NCBI GenBank assembly: GCA_000310025.1
Contig: FN649738.1
Location: forward strand, 1,854,932-1,906,168
Direction of reading: 5' to 3'
DNA: 51,237 bases
DNA from: Ectocarpus siliculosus
Lineage: Eukaryota > Sar > Phaeophyceae > Ectocarpales > Ectocarpaceae
The position numbers and the translations under genes were made by a program. Positions 10,246 through 21,958 of the stretch are shown piece by piece (within the stretch, counting starts at the first letter, position 1; every line of letters starts with the position of its first letter). The notes beneath the pieces are model-generated. The model searched no databases, was not told the origin of the DNA, and worked only from the letters and a program-made list of their open reading frames with translations.

Positions 10246-11399
10246 GACTATTGTTGTTCTCGTTCGGAGCGTAGTAGTAATAATATCTGTGGGCCTATCA
10301 TGCGGGTATGTAGTTTTTCTCGTCTTGTTGTTAGACTAGATCTTTGTCGCTTAGAGCAGTGTTGCCGAACCGCATGTCCAACAGGGTTCCGGACTGCAGT
10401 TTGTTGTCGCTGCCCCTCGGGTCTTGCTGCAGTGCATGGTTCGGTGATATGCGTCCACGCGGCTACACACGTCTACATCGGACTTTGAAGTTGACATCAA
10501 GTTGACTGTGACTGTGTTGCAACTTCCCGTCCTTTCGTCTATCTCAAGAACGGTCTCAAACAAGAACAATATTATTGTCGAATATATCCTTCTTTGCACA
10601 GGTGGCAGCCCTCACAAGGCAAGTCGCGGCCCTCCTTTCACATATCCTTACAACAACACCTACAGCATAGCTCAAACGCACCAGTATGCCTTCCGAGACA
10701 TCCAAGGCGTGTGGGGGGTCATCGTCCATGAGCATGAGAACCAGCCCCGCCAACTGCCCAAGTTCCCCAGACGACGCTTTGTTTGTTGGGGTGGGTGTCT
10801 TTGGGGGCGTGTTTCCTTGCCACATCCTGCCACCTGGTCGGGCCCACAGACAAGTGTTTTGCGCTCTCCATCCACTCGATCACACATGCACCAACCGTTC
10901 ACCACAAGAACACTGCTATTCCGTGTTCAGACGGGGGAAAATGCAGATTATACGCCCTCTGCCTCTCCACTCCGGTCAATCTCCCGTCCGGCTCATTTTT
11001 TGGGGAGAGGAAAGCTAGACTGGGGTCCGCTCGCATGCAAAAAATGAGCAGAGCGTGTTCTGGGTGATTTCATCTACATGTAGGAGTATTTTGGCTTTGT
11101 TCGTGCGTAGCCAGATATATGTACGTACATCAGCAAGAGAGTGTAGTGCATATACGTAGGGGCGTGGGGAGGATAATGTTATTTTTCTGTCCACTCGGTG
11201 CGGGTCGTGGACTGTTCTTTTTCGGGCGGAACTTGACTCACTCCTTTGCGCAGAAACGTACTCTGCAGGAGCCTGCGAGCGTGATAACGAAGTACACGCG
11301 CCAACACCCAACCACGATATCAGTTCGACGAGACCCCAACCGTGTGGCCGCAGGCGTCACCTTGTACCGCTGCTGACGGATCGCTAGTCTGCCAGGTTG
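10246..11399. other. No gene recognised
   Basis: A plus-strand frame is open over 10502-11047 but starts at a non-ATG codon and shows no domain. No repeats were found. Confidence 0.35.
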
Positions 11400-11985
11400 G
11401 CTCAAAAGGCGTGCGGTAGCCCAGTCTACCGTCCGTCGCGACCGTCACGGTAACCGCTCCTGTCGTTGCCGCTCTCATCAACGGTGCCGCTGCTCCGTTC
11501 GCGAGTGCGTGCCTCCCGGCCGGCCGCCGGCGCCGCGGAGAATACATGACTGCAGGTGGTCCCCCCTCTCGCCGCGAGTTCCTGCGCCCTGGCCGTCTCC
11601 CCAGCCGCCGTCGCCGTTGCGGGGAAACCCCTGCCGCCAGGGGTCACCACTCTCACTGCCGGTGCTGCTACGAATGGTACCGCTCTAGCTGCGAGTGCAG
11701 ACACCCCGGCCGTCCCCACGGCTGGCGTCGCAGGGAACACATGACTGCTGGTGGTCCCCCCTCTCGCCAGCGGTGCTGCCGATGTTGCCGCTCCCGCCAC
11801 GAGTGCCTGCGGCCCAGCCGTCTCCCCCTGCCGCCCCGAGGATAACCCTGCCGCCGGGGGTCACCACTCTCGCCGCTGATTCCCCCCCCCCCGCCGCCGC
11901 CGCCGCCGCGGGGCAAATTCTGCCGCCGGGGGTCACCCCTCTCGCCGCCGGTGCCGCTGCAATCCATCCCGTGGAAGCCTACCGC
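11400..11985. repeat. GC-rich degenerate tandem repeat encoding Pro/Ala/Gly-rich frames
   Basis: GGTGGTCCCCCCTCTCGCC occurs at about 11554 and 11751. The related GGGGTCACCACTCTC occurs at about 11640 and 11857, with a variant near 11930. Between them are CTGCCGCC, GTTGCCG and GCCGTC runs. Several frames on both strands stay open here, which is typical of CG-rich repeats. A plus-strand reading gives PLPPGVTTLTAGAA-like repeats. A cell-surface repeat protein cannot be excluded, but a degenerate satellite is simpler. Confidence 0.5.
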
Positions 11986-12079
11986 CAAACGACCAACATT
12001 CTTCAGGCCCTGTCAGTCCATCGGGGAGAACTGCTTGAGGCGTTTGTTCGTGTGGTTCTTTCGCGTTACCTCTTTTGTA

Positions 12080-14775
12080 TGTATCCTGTCATCGTAGGTT
12101 TCGTTCGGATTTCGTTCTTTCGCCTTGTCATCGTAGGCACCATACTTTCAAGGTCTTTCATCGACTCCACGAGGTTTCGTTGCCTTGGCAGACCCTTACC
12201 CGCCTTGCCTTGTCTTGGCCCCGCGTGCATTTTCTACTTGATTTCCTTGTCTTGTCGGACTGAATTTCGGTGTCTATTTCGACTTCACTTTTCCACTTGT
12301 AATTGATTCCTCGGTCTTGAGTGCACTTTGCACTTGTGTCTATCAGTGATCTACGCACCTGGCCTTGACGCTGCCACTCCCCTCGTCATCGTCTCTGAGA
12401 CTACTCTGTAGGCGTATGTGTCAGGATTTCGTGCTGCGTTTCCTTACCTGGACAGACTGCGTCGACCTTGACTAGTACCTGGTAGATGTATCGTAGCCCT
12501 CGACTCCACCAGGTTTCATTAGCTGGGCAAACCCTTACCCGCCTTGCCCAACCTTGGCCTCTCGTGTTTTTCTACCCAATTTCCTTGTCTGATCGGACTG
12601 CCTTTTCCGAGCGTTTATTTCGACTTAATTTTTCCGCGTATAATTATCTCCTCAGTCTTGAGCTCACTTTTCACTTGGGTCTGTGAGTGATCTGCGCCCC
12701 TCGCCTTGCCGCGGCCACTCCCCTCGTCGCCGTCTTTGGGTACTACTTGGTAGACGTATATATCAGGATTTCGTGCTGCGTTCCTCGCCTGGATGGACTG
12801 CCTTTTCCGTCTGTATGTATGTCTGGTTTCTCGTTTTTTGTGCGGTTTGCCGTTTGTTTGCGGTATTCGTCGTGCTACAGAAATATGCCGGGACGATCAA
12901 CAAAGAAATTCCACAAACTTCGCTTTCTTTCACACCACCGGCTAACCCGTCGGGGCCGCCCCCGGTCATTCTCTCCCGTTTTTGTCGACCGGGGTATTTG
13001 CGGCGTTTAACGCTTCCCCGTCTACTCGTCAAAGAGTGGCCTTACCGTTTCTGTCCAGATTTCTGCCAACCATGGATACCATGGTCACAGCCGACGCCCC
13101 CCTGTCTTTTTACCCGCTCTATTTCGTACTCATGCGAACATCAGTGGGAATTAAGTAATGAACGGGAGAAATGGCGCTTCTCTTCTTTCATTTCACATCG
13201 ATTGGTGGACTGTCTTATCCATCCAGACTTAAACAACCATCTTCATCGCCGCCCCAACTACATCATCCTTGACCTCGCAGATACATATTGTCTCCTTCGG
13301 GAAAAAGGGAAACGGCTTCAGATGAGGCCGGGGTTACCCCCGGGCTATTATGACACAAAGAGTGAACGACTAATCGTGTCCAACTTCGGTCGGAAGACCC
13401 AAACTACGCGCGTTCGGTGCTGAACCCCGAGGCACCAAAAAGCACCCCATCGGCCGTCCTCCACTACGTTATAAAAAGCCTCCGCAAGTTCGACCTTGAT
13501 TGGTGCTTCCTACGTCGGACTTTGACTGTGTCGGTAATCGGCCGTCTCAGCACGAAACACGAGCACCCAGCAGGTGCTCCCGACATGAGATTGCTCCGAT
13601 CTCGCTCCTTTTTGTGCGAAAAACCTCGCCCATCCGAGAACACATGGAACCCCCATCCAATCTACAACAGGAAGTACCCTTCAACGTTAGAATGGCCGTA
13701 TGTCAACGAATTTGGCCTGCCAACCAAAGGTTCGAGGCACACCGCTGCCAACCTTGCCCAAGAAAATATTTTCCACAGCATTCTAAATAGCCCGGGGGTA
13801 AAACCCCGACCTCATCTAAAGCCTCTCCGTTTTTTCTCCACGGAGGGTGTGTGGAATTAAAAGGACAACAGCAAGGAAAGAAACAACACTTTTCCTGTTG
13901 TTGGCTTGAAACCCACTCGATTCTTCCATGAGTGCGAGACGGAGGGCGTGAAATGATAGGGGTCCATCGATGATGGCCGCGACCATGATGTACGGCAGCA
14001 TTCTGAGCAGAAAAGGCCACGTTTTGACGGGTAGACAGGGGAACCATGAAGCACCGCAATTTCTCCGGTTGTTGAAAAATATAATCAGTCCCGATCGGTT
14101 AGCCGACGGTGTGAAAGCCAAGATGAGGTGGAACTTCGTTGTTGGTCGTCCCGACATGTGTCTGCAACACGACTAAAACCGCAAACAAACGGCAAGCCGC
14201 AAAAGAAACCAGAAACCAGAAATATAGCCTGAAAAGGCAGTCCAACCAGACGAGGACAACAGCACGAAAACCCACGACGACGATGATGGCGAGGCTGAGG
14301 CCATAAACTTAATAGTGCAAGGAAGGCAGGAAAGGGTCTGCCTACAGAAACTATGGAATGAAACCTCGTGGAGACGAGGCTCATGATACGTCTACCAAGT
14401 AGCACTCAAGGACGGCGGCGAGGGGGGTGAAGGCGGCAACCCTAGGCGCGGAAATCACTCACAGACGCGCAAGGACAAAATAGACTCAAGTCCGACCAGA
14501 CAAAGAGCAGGAAACCTTAATAAAGAAGGAGAGATCGCGAGGGATAACAGCTGGCGGAGACCAGAAATATTGCACACGGGAATTACGTCGAAAAATACGA
14601 GGGAAATGCAGTCGGACCATACAAGGAAATCAGGTCGAAAAACTATAAGAGCGAGGACGAGGCCAAGACAGGGAAAGGCAGGAAAGGGTCTGCGCAACCA
14701 ATGATACCTCGTGGAGACAAGGGCCGGCCATGATACGACGAGGAAAAAAGGATGACAATATCACGACGAGCTAGT
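12080..14775. mobile_element. 2.7 kb element with long inverted arms and tandem subrepeats
   Basis: The left arm (about 12080-13345) and the reverse complement of the right arm (about 13790-14775) share the same blocks in order: a duplicated 300-bp subrepeat (CCACGAGGTTTC then GGCAGACCCTTACCCGCC), GGACTGCCTTTTC, TTGCCGTTTGTTTGCGGT, ATGCCGGGACGATCAACAA (ATGTCGGGACGACCAACAA on the other arm), CGTCAAA(G/A)(A/C)GTGGCCTT and GATGAGGCCGGGGTTACCCC. The arms diverge by perhaps 20-30%. Overlapping frames cross the element (12683-13423 and 13417-13860) but begin at GTG and show no known transposase. It may be a foldback-type transposon or two inverted copies of one element. Confidence 0.6.
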
Positions 14776-15940
14776 GGTAATTGTAGATACGGATTGGATA
14801 TCAGCGTACCGGAGACACCATCTGAATGAGAGCGAGAGACGCGAAGACAGGAAGCCTATGGCCTACAGAATGTCTACAGCGTTGCGCGTGTGTGTGAAAC
14901 CTGGTTTGAGAAGAAAGAATGGAAGCCGAACGCCTCTGACCTCTACTCATTACTATGGTTGGCACTCGTGCTTAGCACTCCCGACATGGTGCCGGCTGGT
15001 ACACGATATAGTCAAGATAGTACCTCTCGGCAACGGCACCACCGCTGTCGTAGCATGTGTGTGTGTGTGCAGCAGTAGAGGGAGACTGCGCGTGCTTGTA
15101 CAGAGCGCGACCGAGACAGCACGCGATTCATAGGCGATGCAAAGTAGTCGTAAATGAAGTGATTGGAGACTATTTGTAGCGTGTGGTCGGCAGTGTCGGA
15201 GGAATCAATCCTAGACTATATATATGTAAAATCCGTGCAAATAGACCTATAGACAGATTTCGTACGGCCTGAGAGCTCACGAGGTTGCAGCATTTCCAAT
15301 TCTGATGCTCTCGTGAGCCTAGAGCCCTTTTATGATGGTTTCTCTACCCGTAGACCTCACTTTGAAGCGAGACTTGCACCAACCGATAGCCCTGTGTTGA
15401 GAGGGCCATCTCGCCGTGCCGTTCGCTCTCGGGATGAACTGCGTGCAACGCTAGCGAGGGAGAAAGTCGCATCTCCGAAGTCTACGATGCCTCGCCCAAT
15501 CACAGCCCGGCTCGTTGACAGTCCAGACCTTCAAAATGTATCAGGCTAAGTGGCTGACGTGATCCAAATATTGCGCGCTGGCTAGAAGTACACACGTACA
15601 CACCCACACGAGACAAAGCAACTAAGTCTCCGCATGCCGCATGCCACGAGACAAAGTACCCTATTGCTGTAGTGCGTCTCCCTTTCGATCCCCACGAAAA
15701 GTGAGGGGTGTTACGCCCGGTGTTGTGCGCACAGTAGTCGGCTACACCTCAAAGAGCTGGAAGTTGTGTTCTCGGAATACTATTCTCGGAACATTCCTCG
15801 AGCAGGTAGGTGCAGACCGTGAACACTACTGCTGCATCTATGACTACGTATTAGCGAAAGTACTTGCGAAGCGTGGGCAACTTTCATCGATGATGAGGGC
15901 GTTCGTGATGGTACGTAACATTGCTGGTCGGTCAACGTTG
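14776..15940. other. No gene recognised
   Basis: Contains a short TG run near 15056-15069 and unsupported short frames. Confidence 0.4.
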
Positions 15941-16143
15941 TGTTGGAGTAATTGCGGTACAAGAACGACTCTTTTCTACTGCGTGGGTTTATGCGGTAGT
16001 GTGAAGGCGTTGCCAAGTCTGTAACTGTCAGGTGAAGACAGCTTGGGCGTCTGTGTGGATAATAAGATCACTCTGTGTGTTTGTAGCTACAGCCTAAGGA
16101 ATAGCTGTAAAGCGACTGCAGTGACAGTGCTGTTACCTCAACA
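15941..16143 (+). repeat. 5' LTR of the copia-like element
   Basis: 203 bp, TG...CA. It aligns with 18048-18287 except for about 37 bp missing before TTGTAGCTACAGCCTAAGGA. Confidence 0.85.
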
Positions 16144-16285
16144 GGTTTTGAGCCTCGAGTTGTTCAAGAGTCGGTAAGCATGGCTACCGGCTAGTCAGGC
16201 GAGATCCGAAGAGCATTCACCAAGTTCAGTGGTGACTTAGGCAACTAAATACGTCGGCTGGCGAACCCGGCACACCTCCTTATTT

Positions 16286-16555
16286 ATGGAGGAACAGCTG
16301 CACAAGGTTCTGTTAGCAGTGGAGAAAGCCCCTATGGATCCCGGACCTAGCGCTACGCCGGACCAGACTTCGGCATACCAATCTGCCGTGGAAGGATACC
16401 AGGCCAAAAACGGTCAGATCTTTACCCGGCTGATGCTCGCCACATCTGAAGCCGGGGGCTACCAGAGCGCGGCCTCGCAGACTGTGCAGGCATACGCGCC
16501 TATCGGGTTTTCGTACAACGGAGACGGTCGTGGAGCCTTCCTCGCCCTGGAATGA
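16286..16555 (+). pseudogene. Copia-type Gag N-terminal remnant
   Basis: The ATG at 16286 is the first after the LTR and primer-site region. The 89-codon product begins MEEQLHKVLLAVEK, and after the TGA at 16553-16555 the same frame goes on with Gag-like sequence (QDLYEKLIPVV) to about 16680, so the stop is probably a mutation. Copia Gags have this helical layout before a zinc knuckle. It would package the element's RNA. Now disabled. Confidence 0.55.
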
Positions 16556-16679
16556 AAGAACCAGGCCGCTGGGGTATACCGTACGCAGGATCTGTACGAG
16601 AAGTTAATACCTGTGGTAGTTACTGCGGACCACGATTTTGATCCCGCCAATGTTATTCAAGACATGCGCCGATTCCGGG

Positions 16680-17123
16680 CACAACAACAACGTCGTCGGC
16701 GGGACCACGAACGAAGAGGGCAAGGCGGAAAATGCTCAAGGTGCTGACGGGAAAAGTCGTGGAAGCCAAGCCTCCGGAGGTCGAGAGATGGGTCAGGATA
16801 CCGGCCGGAACAACCGTGGTAGATGCAGGTACTGCCACAACTCCACCGAGCATGGGTGGAAAGATTGTCCGCTCCGCATTTCGCATGAGGCCGAGGACGC
16901 CAAGAATGAACAGGCGCATTCCACGGTGGAATGGACCACGCACGCGAGATTCACACGAACCCAACGAGACATCAGTGAGCAGCTGGGCTTCAACATCGTC
17001 ATCGGAGATTACGCGCAGGTGCAAAAGGAGCCTGTTGCTGTGCTGCCAGAGGAGCGCGCGACTGAAGAAGTGCAGGTGCCGGAGGTACCTACTGCGGCGA
17101 AGCCAACGGAGCGTCACCGGTGA
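16680..17123 (+). pseudogene. Copia-type Gag C-terminal remnant with zinc knuckle
   Basis: In another frame from the preceding Gag piece, bases 16824-16868 encode CRYCHNSTEHGWKDC, a Cys-Cys-His-Cys knuckle with spacing C-x2-C-x5-H-x4-C. An acidic and Gln-rich tail follows to TGA at 17121-17123. The frame change relative to 16286-16555 and the lack of pol sequence downstream show that the copy is dead. Knuckles of this sort bind element RNA in the virus-like particle. Confidence 0.6.
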
Positions 17124-18047
17124 TGAGCAGGCGCTGACGGTGTCTGCAGCTGACTGATGCGAACGAGGATATCAATTCTACCATTAAGCAGGTGTCGATT
17201 GTGCGTACAGTAGCGACATTTGATGATCTCTCTGGCGATCACGTACAAGTGCAGGGTACATCGAGAAATAGCGATTCACAGGAGTGGGTTGGTTGTCACT
17301 GGCAGAAAGCAGTCGCCAGGCATCCCTGAAGAAGAAGAAGAAGCAGAAACAGTGTTGGACTCAGCGGCAGTCGCGAAAACCCTGAGGGCGGATCCATACC
17401 GGCCGTGGGAACCAGGACGCTGCAACGAGGAGGCTTTAGCAATCGCCACGGGTATCACTTGAGGACAGCAAGCAAGACTACCGCGGGAGTTTCGCAGCAG
17501 ATACTATTCTGGAGCCGGAAAAGCTACCGACTGCCGCCGGAGGAGCGAGCTAAAATGAAACAACATAACAGCAACTAATAACGTGCCCGAACATTCTTTT
17601 TGAGCGAAAATTGAACCACATCAAACAGGTGACCAAGATGAAGGAGACGACAGAATCATGATGAAGTACTCGAACTTGAATGGTAGATCTGCGGTGGCAA
17701 TCGCAGCGCGAGAACAATAAGGCATGAAGATGTCAAGACGCTGCCGAAGGGAAACAAGTCGAGTTTAATCTCCCCCTCTGTTCGTAATCAGAGTTTTATG
17801 TCTTGAGGGGTGGATGGGATGGTGTATGTGTGTGTTTATGTTGAAAGCAATTCGGGACATTTGTGTTGAAGGAAAACACTCACTGCTGATACAACGCAGC
17901 TGAAAAAGGCAAAACAATTGATATTGAATCAGATTGTCCTTTAGATAGCATTGTTTGGAGTGGACATGGATATTGTTTCGAGAGGACATTGAGAGAGAGT
18001 TCGATCTGATGCATTAGTACTGGAATGACGTAGTTCTCGAGAGGACA

Positions 18048-18287
18048 TGTTAGAGTACTTGCGGTACAAGAACGAATCTATTCTACTCCATGGGTTTATG
18101 CGGTATTGTGAAGGCGTTGCCAAGTCTGTAACCGTCAGGTGAAGACAGCTTGGGCGTCTGTGTGGATAATAAGATCACTCTGTGTGTTGGCCTACCTAAT
18201 CTCACATCACATACACCAGCTACTTTGTAGCTACAGCCTAAGGAATAGCTGTAAAGCGACTGCAGTGACAGTGCTGTTTCCTCAACA
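18048..18287 (+). repeat. 3' LTR of the copia-like element
   Basis: 240 bp, starting TGTTAGAGTACTTGCGGTAC and ending CTCAACA. It keeps 37 bp that the 5' LTR has lost. CTCGAGAGGACA just before it may be the polypurine tract, and a near copy of that motif stands at about 17979. Confidence 0.85.
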
Positions 18288-18533
18288 CGTTTTGTAGGAT
18301 ACCTTTGGGACTTAAACCTTTTCGTGAGGTTTCCATCTGCTTCTGCGTACAAGGCTGTATGCTTGATTGCTTAGGCGATTTGACCGTTTATGGCGAGTTA
18401 TCATTCAAAGTTCGCGTTTTGTCCATGTTTGCGGCTTGTAGTCAAAGCCCCCTTTCTTGTGGAGCTCATCGGGTTCTACTAAAAAGTAGCATGCGCTTTG
18501 GGCTTCACCTATCTGCCTACAAATACCTGTGTG

Positions 18534-18815
18534 TGGACGCAGCGCACCTGGGTTGCAGTAGTTTCGGTGGGAAGCCGCGCTTTGGAAATATATCTGCGTG
18601 TCTAAGATATGGTAGATAAGGGTTTCTATCTGTCTGGTTGGCATGTTGGCAGGAGAGAGAGATAGATGGAGAGAGACAGACACGTGTGAAAAAATACGCG
18701 GTGTTTACATTACAATCCATCACCAAGGAAGTGAATCGACCAGCCCCCGGAGGCCACGGGAGGGAGGATTCTGGCCCTAGGCCCTGCCTGATTTACAAGT
18801 GGTATCTAGTGTTAT
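18534..18815 (+). repeat. Dispersed repeat M, copy 1 (3' part, empty LINE site)
   Basis: Shares GTGGACGCAGCGCACCTGGG, GGTTTCTATCTGTCTGGTTG, an (GA)-rich AGAGAGATAGATGGAGAGAG, CATCACCAAGGA and CGACCAGCCCC with the other copies. It ends with CCTAGGCCCTGCCTGATTT. The point where copy 4 carries a LINE is uninterrupted here (CGGAGGCCACGGGAGGGAGG). Confidence 0.8.
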
Positions 18816-18858
18816 CGAGAAACCAGGGTCAGCCAGGATTAAAAAATATGCTTCAATG

Positions 18859-19331
18859 CGGGCATTCCACGTGCTTTGTATGGGAGGGTCAAACACATGC
18901 GTTGACTAACGGAATGGCACGAATCCCGCATGACATCCCTGTGTATGGGTGTTTGTCATTCAAAAACAGCGCTGTCATATGTCTTGAGTATATCCAGTTG
19001 CCTACTATCTGAGATCAAGCTGATTATTGTCTACCTGTAGAAATCAACTTTGGGAGGATTGTGGACGCAGCGCTCATGGGTAGCAGCAGCTCACGGTGGG
19101 AAGCCGCCCTTTGGATATCTGCATGTCTAAGATATGGAAGAATATGGTTTCTATCTGTTTGGTTGGCATCTTGGCAGGAGAGAGAGAGATACATAGATGG
19201 AGAGAGATTCGTGTGAAAAAACACACGGTGTTTACAATCCATCACCAAGGAGGTGAATCGACCAGCCCCACGAGGCCACAGGGGGAAGGATTCTGGTCCT
19301 AGGGTCCTCCCCGCCTGATTTCTGGCGGGTC
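18859..19331 (+). repeat. Dispersed repeat M, copy 2 (long form)
   Basis: Full 470-bp form beginning GGGCATTCCACGTGCTTTGTA, matching copy 4 from 46756. It contains the GA-rich tract and CATCACCAAGGAGGTGAATC, and ends GCCTGATTTCTGGCGGGTCTAC. No LINE is present at the insertion point. Copy 1 ends only about 45 bp upstream, so the two are in tandem. Confidence 0.8.
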
Positions 19332-20537
19332 TACAAAACACATCAGTAGCAAGGAGTCGGAAAGACATCACAACATCCACGAACGGCAAATAAATGCCCA
19401 TGAAATTCGCATACTTTATCTGCCCAAGTCGCAAACCCAGTCGAACCGTCCCGCTATAGGAAAAAACACTCAAAACGTGCGGAATACCTACAGGCACCAG
19501 TTGAATTTGCGGGTGGTCTCAACCAAAAGTTACCCCGCACATCGTCCTGCGTGGGAGCTCGTCCCACATAACGTGGACGCCTCCATCATCGTGCGCCGTG
19601 AACCGACGCACCTGGATACGATCAAGAATACGCAAGAAACGCTCGCAGACAAGGGTAGGCAATATCGATGCTCGATCATGAACACGCGATAGGTGAAGGC
19701 ATGGCCATGCTCGGCCACAGATGCTCGCGCCGCTTCCAAAAACAGACCCCGCCAAGGCAAGCTGTATCGAACCTTGCACGCAAAGCACCAAGCCCCGCTA
19801 AATTGGCCGCACGATCTTGTTGTCAATATGGCTGAACGAGGGGCCAGAAACATGTGAACCTCCATGATAGTAATGCGATGAGATGGTTGTCAGAGCGGTG
19901 GCCTCGGCGTACTTCCGTATTCGACTTCACTGACCGGCTCAAGACCACTCTGCACCGCAATGCTCAAACAGAGACTCAGCGGCATGTCGTCAACTGTATG
20001 ATGTTCAAATATGCGGCATGTGCACTGTTGTAAGATCACCACCCAAGTACACACGCATGCTGGGCACTGGTTTAACAAGCAAACACAAGAAAGCTCGACC
20101 CAAAGTTCAAGATAGCGCAAGCTGCTGTAAGAAACTTGACGCCAGTAAAAATACGCTTTCTTTGTATCCCTGGTGAGAACTCGCTAAAATTAGCAATTTG
20201 ACAGCTGTATGTAAATGCGTTTTGCTCACCCCTATTGCAGCGAGAAATGGAGCTCAAGGCACACCAGTAAGCCACACCAGAAAGCAGCTTCACGAGACAC
20301 TACATCCCAACAAGAATCCTGCCCCGAAGCTTCCTGGCTCCAGCAGGTTTAGACGCGCGAGAAACCTCACACTGGCGCGAAGATGAGTCACGCTCAAAAC
20401 AGCAGTCCTGCTCGAGATTCCGCCGCATTTCTGCATGCAACTTTTAGCCAGAGCAATGGTGTGAACCATGCTCAAGGTATCGACGCAAAAACACCGCAAG
20501 ATGACGAACGTCTCCTCCAATGGCAACTTGCAGCGTC
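19332..20537. other. Mostly unrecognised, possible decayed minus-strand gene
   Basis: Minus-strand frames with protein-like stretches (for example LEETFVILRCFCVDTLSMV near 20500) are broken by stops and frame changes. They could be remnants of the gene whose exon lies at 20538-20885. No family recognised. Confidence 0.3.
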
Positions 20538-20885
20538 CTACTGATGATCTCGCTCAAACCCGCGCGTGGTAGCGCAGAGATCTTGACACTGTAGCGATAA
20601 GATCGCACAACCCTCGTCTGAAGGTGGAGAGATTTCTCGTACGCACCACGACGAAGTTATTGATGAATGCCGACTATCGCCGTGACGTTCCTCCCGAACG
20701 CCGGACTTGGCAGCTTCCCCTCCGTTGTAGCGCACAACCAACCGCCATAGCTCCGTAAGCGCGCTCGACGAGGCAACAATTGCGCCCCCGGAGCCCGCTC
20801 CTTGACGCACATCCGATGTAGTTGCCTCTGCCACTTGAACGAAAGAAACAATTTCTGGATCAACAAACAGCTCACGGCTGCCCAG
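20538..20885 (-). CDS. Possible exon of unknown minus-strand gene
   Basis: Open without an ATG start from just after an in-frame TGA at 20886-20888 to TAG at 20538-20540. It reads ELFVDPEIVSFVQVAEATTS, then a Gly/Ser-rich segment, then ALTELWRLVVRYNGGEAAKS. A possible acceptor (GACTGGGCAG) falls at its upstream edge. Composition and length favour coding, but the downstream sequence has frame changes, so the gene may be decayed. No family recognised. Confidence 0.3.
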   Translation of the reverse strand: MGSRELFVDPEIVSFVQVAEATTSDVRQGAGSGGAIVASSSALTELWRLVVRYNGGEAAKSGVREERHGDSRHSSITSSWCVREISPPSDEGCAILSLQCQDLCATTRGFERDHQ

Positions 20886-20944
20886 TCAACCCGAATTCTC
20901 AAGAATTAGAGACAAGTGAGCCATATGCCCCCGTTGACCCCCCA

Positions 20945-20982
20945 GGGCAGCCTCCCCAGGGTGTGGGGGGGAGGCTTTGCCC
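20945..20982. repeat. G/C-rich inverted repeat
   Basis: GGGCAGCCTCCCC pairs with GGGGAGGCTTTGCCC across a G-rich loop, giving a stable hairpin of about 12 bp with one bulge. Confidence 0.5.
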
Positions 20983-21403
20983 CTAAGCCCCCATAGAAGG
21001 GGGTAGAAGGGAAGACAAGAGAGGAGAGTATAATATCTTCAGACGTCAACAGGGCCCCCGGATGAGACAAGAAGGGGGTATCACCAACATCTCCAACTAC
21101 CATATCTGGGCCCCTAGAGCCCTGCCCACAGACCTCCGCCATGTTCAGCTCCAGCACATATCTCGCTCGCTTCACGTTGTGCCATCTCTCCTCAGTTGCA
21201 GCGGTGTTGCCGGGTGTCAGTCGACCCTTCTTCCCGTGTGTCCCCCCCTACCCCCCGTCCCCCACTTGGTGGTTGTTTTAGTCTTTTGTCCAGCTCCATT
21301 GCTGCTCCTTTTTTCCTCACGAGGTGTGCTGGGTCTCTCTGCCTCCTTAGTTACAGTACCCAGACGGTAGATTCAAAGCTTGTAGACACTCCTGAAATCA
21401 GGT

Positions 21404-21670
21404 AGGACGTATTTCGGACCACAATCGCCCCCCCATTGCCTGGGGAGGGGGACTGGTCGATTCATCTCCTTGGTGATGGCTAACAGCAGTGCATTATTTC
21501 ACACGAGTCTCTCTCTCTCCTTTCTCCATCTATCTCTCCTACCGAATCAACATGCGAACTAGACAGATAGAAACCCAAGTCTCCCATATCTTAGACATGC
21601 AGATATCCAAAGGCGGGCTCCCCACCGCGGACACTACTGCTACCCATGTGCGCTGCGTCCAGCTGTGGCA
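21404..21670 (-). repeat. Dispersed repeat M, copy 3 (inverted, empty LINE site)
   Basis: The reverse complement carries GGACGCAGCGCACATGGGTA, GGTTTCTATCTGTCTAGTT, the GA-rich tract, CATCACCAAGGAGATGAATC and CCTGATTTCAGGAGTGTCTA, in the same order as copies 1 and 2. The site that holds the LINE in copy 4 is occupied only by a short C/G-rich stretch. Confidence 0.75.
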
Positions 21671-21958
21671 CTGTGTCTTTTTACGGGTCTGAGCATAAGG
21701 GGGCGACCGTTAATTGACGCCCAAACGGTCAAACCCGATAACTCGGTTTGCAGGAGTTGGTGGGATATCCAGTATAGTAGAGCCTCGACCCCTTCCGCTT
21801 TCAGAAGCTGGACTTTGTATGTGTGCAATTCTCGTACTTTCATAATATTCATCTTCCAGATACTTCAAAATAACACAAACCACTTACAAATTGTGTGGAG
21901 GGGTATGTATGTGTTATCTACGGCATAATATACTTTTGGATTTTGGCTTCAACCAGGC

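Larger units (their letters stand above)
15941..18287 (+). mobile_element. Internally deleted Ty1/copia-type LTR retrotransposon
   Basis: Two direct repeats, 15941-16143 and 18048-18287, both begin TGTTNGAGTA and end CTCAACA, the TG...CA form with a TGTTGG-like start usual for copia elements. The five bases before the left copy (CGTTG) and after the right copy (CGTTT) agree at four positions, consistent with a target-site duplication. The 1.9 kb interior holds gag remnants with a zinc knuckle but no recognisable integrase, reverse transcriptase or RNase H, so the copy is non-autonomous. GGTTTTGAGC right after the left LTR loosely resembles the initiator-Met primer site of copia elements. Confidence 0.8.

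Noticed and set aside
10502-11047. 181-codon plus-strand frame
   Set aside because: Starts at TTG, no domain, and minus-strand frames overlap.
11546-12306. Alanine/proline-rich surface protein
   Set aside because: Several frames on both strands are equally open because of the GC-rich repeats; no signal peptide or consistent frame across units.
12683-13860. Two overlapping long plus-strand frames (246 and 147 codons)
   Set aside because: Both start at GTG, lie inside the inverted-arm element, one crosses into the opposite arm, and no transposase motif is seen.
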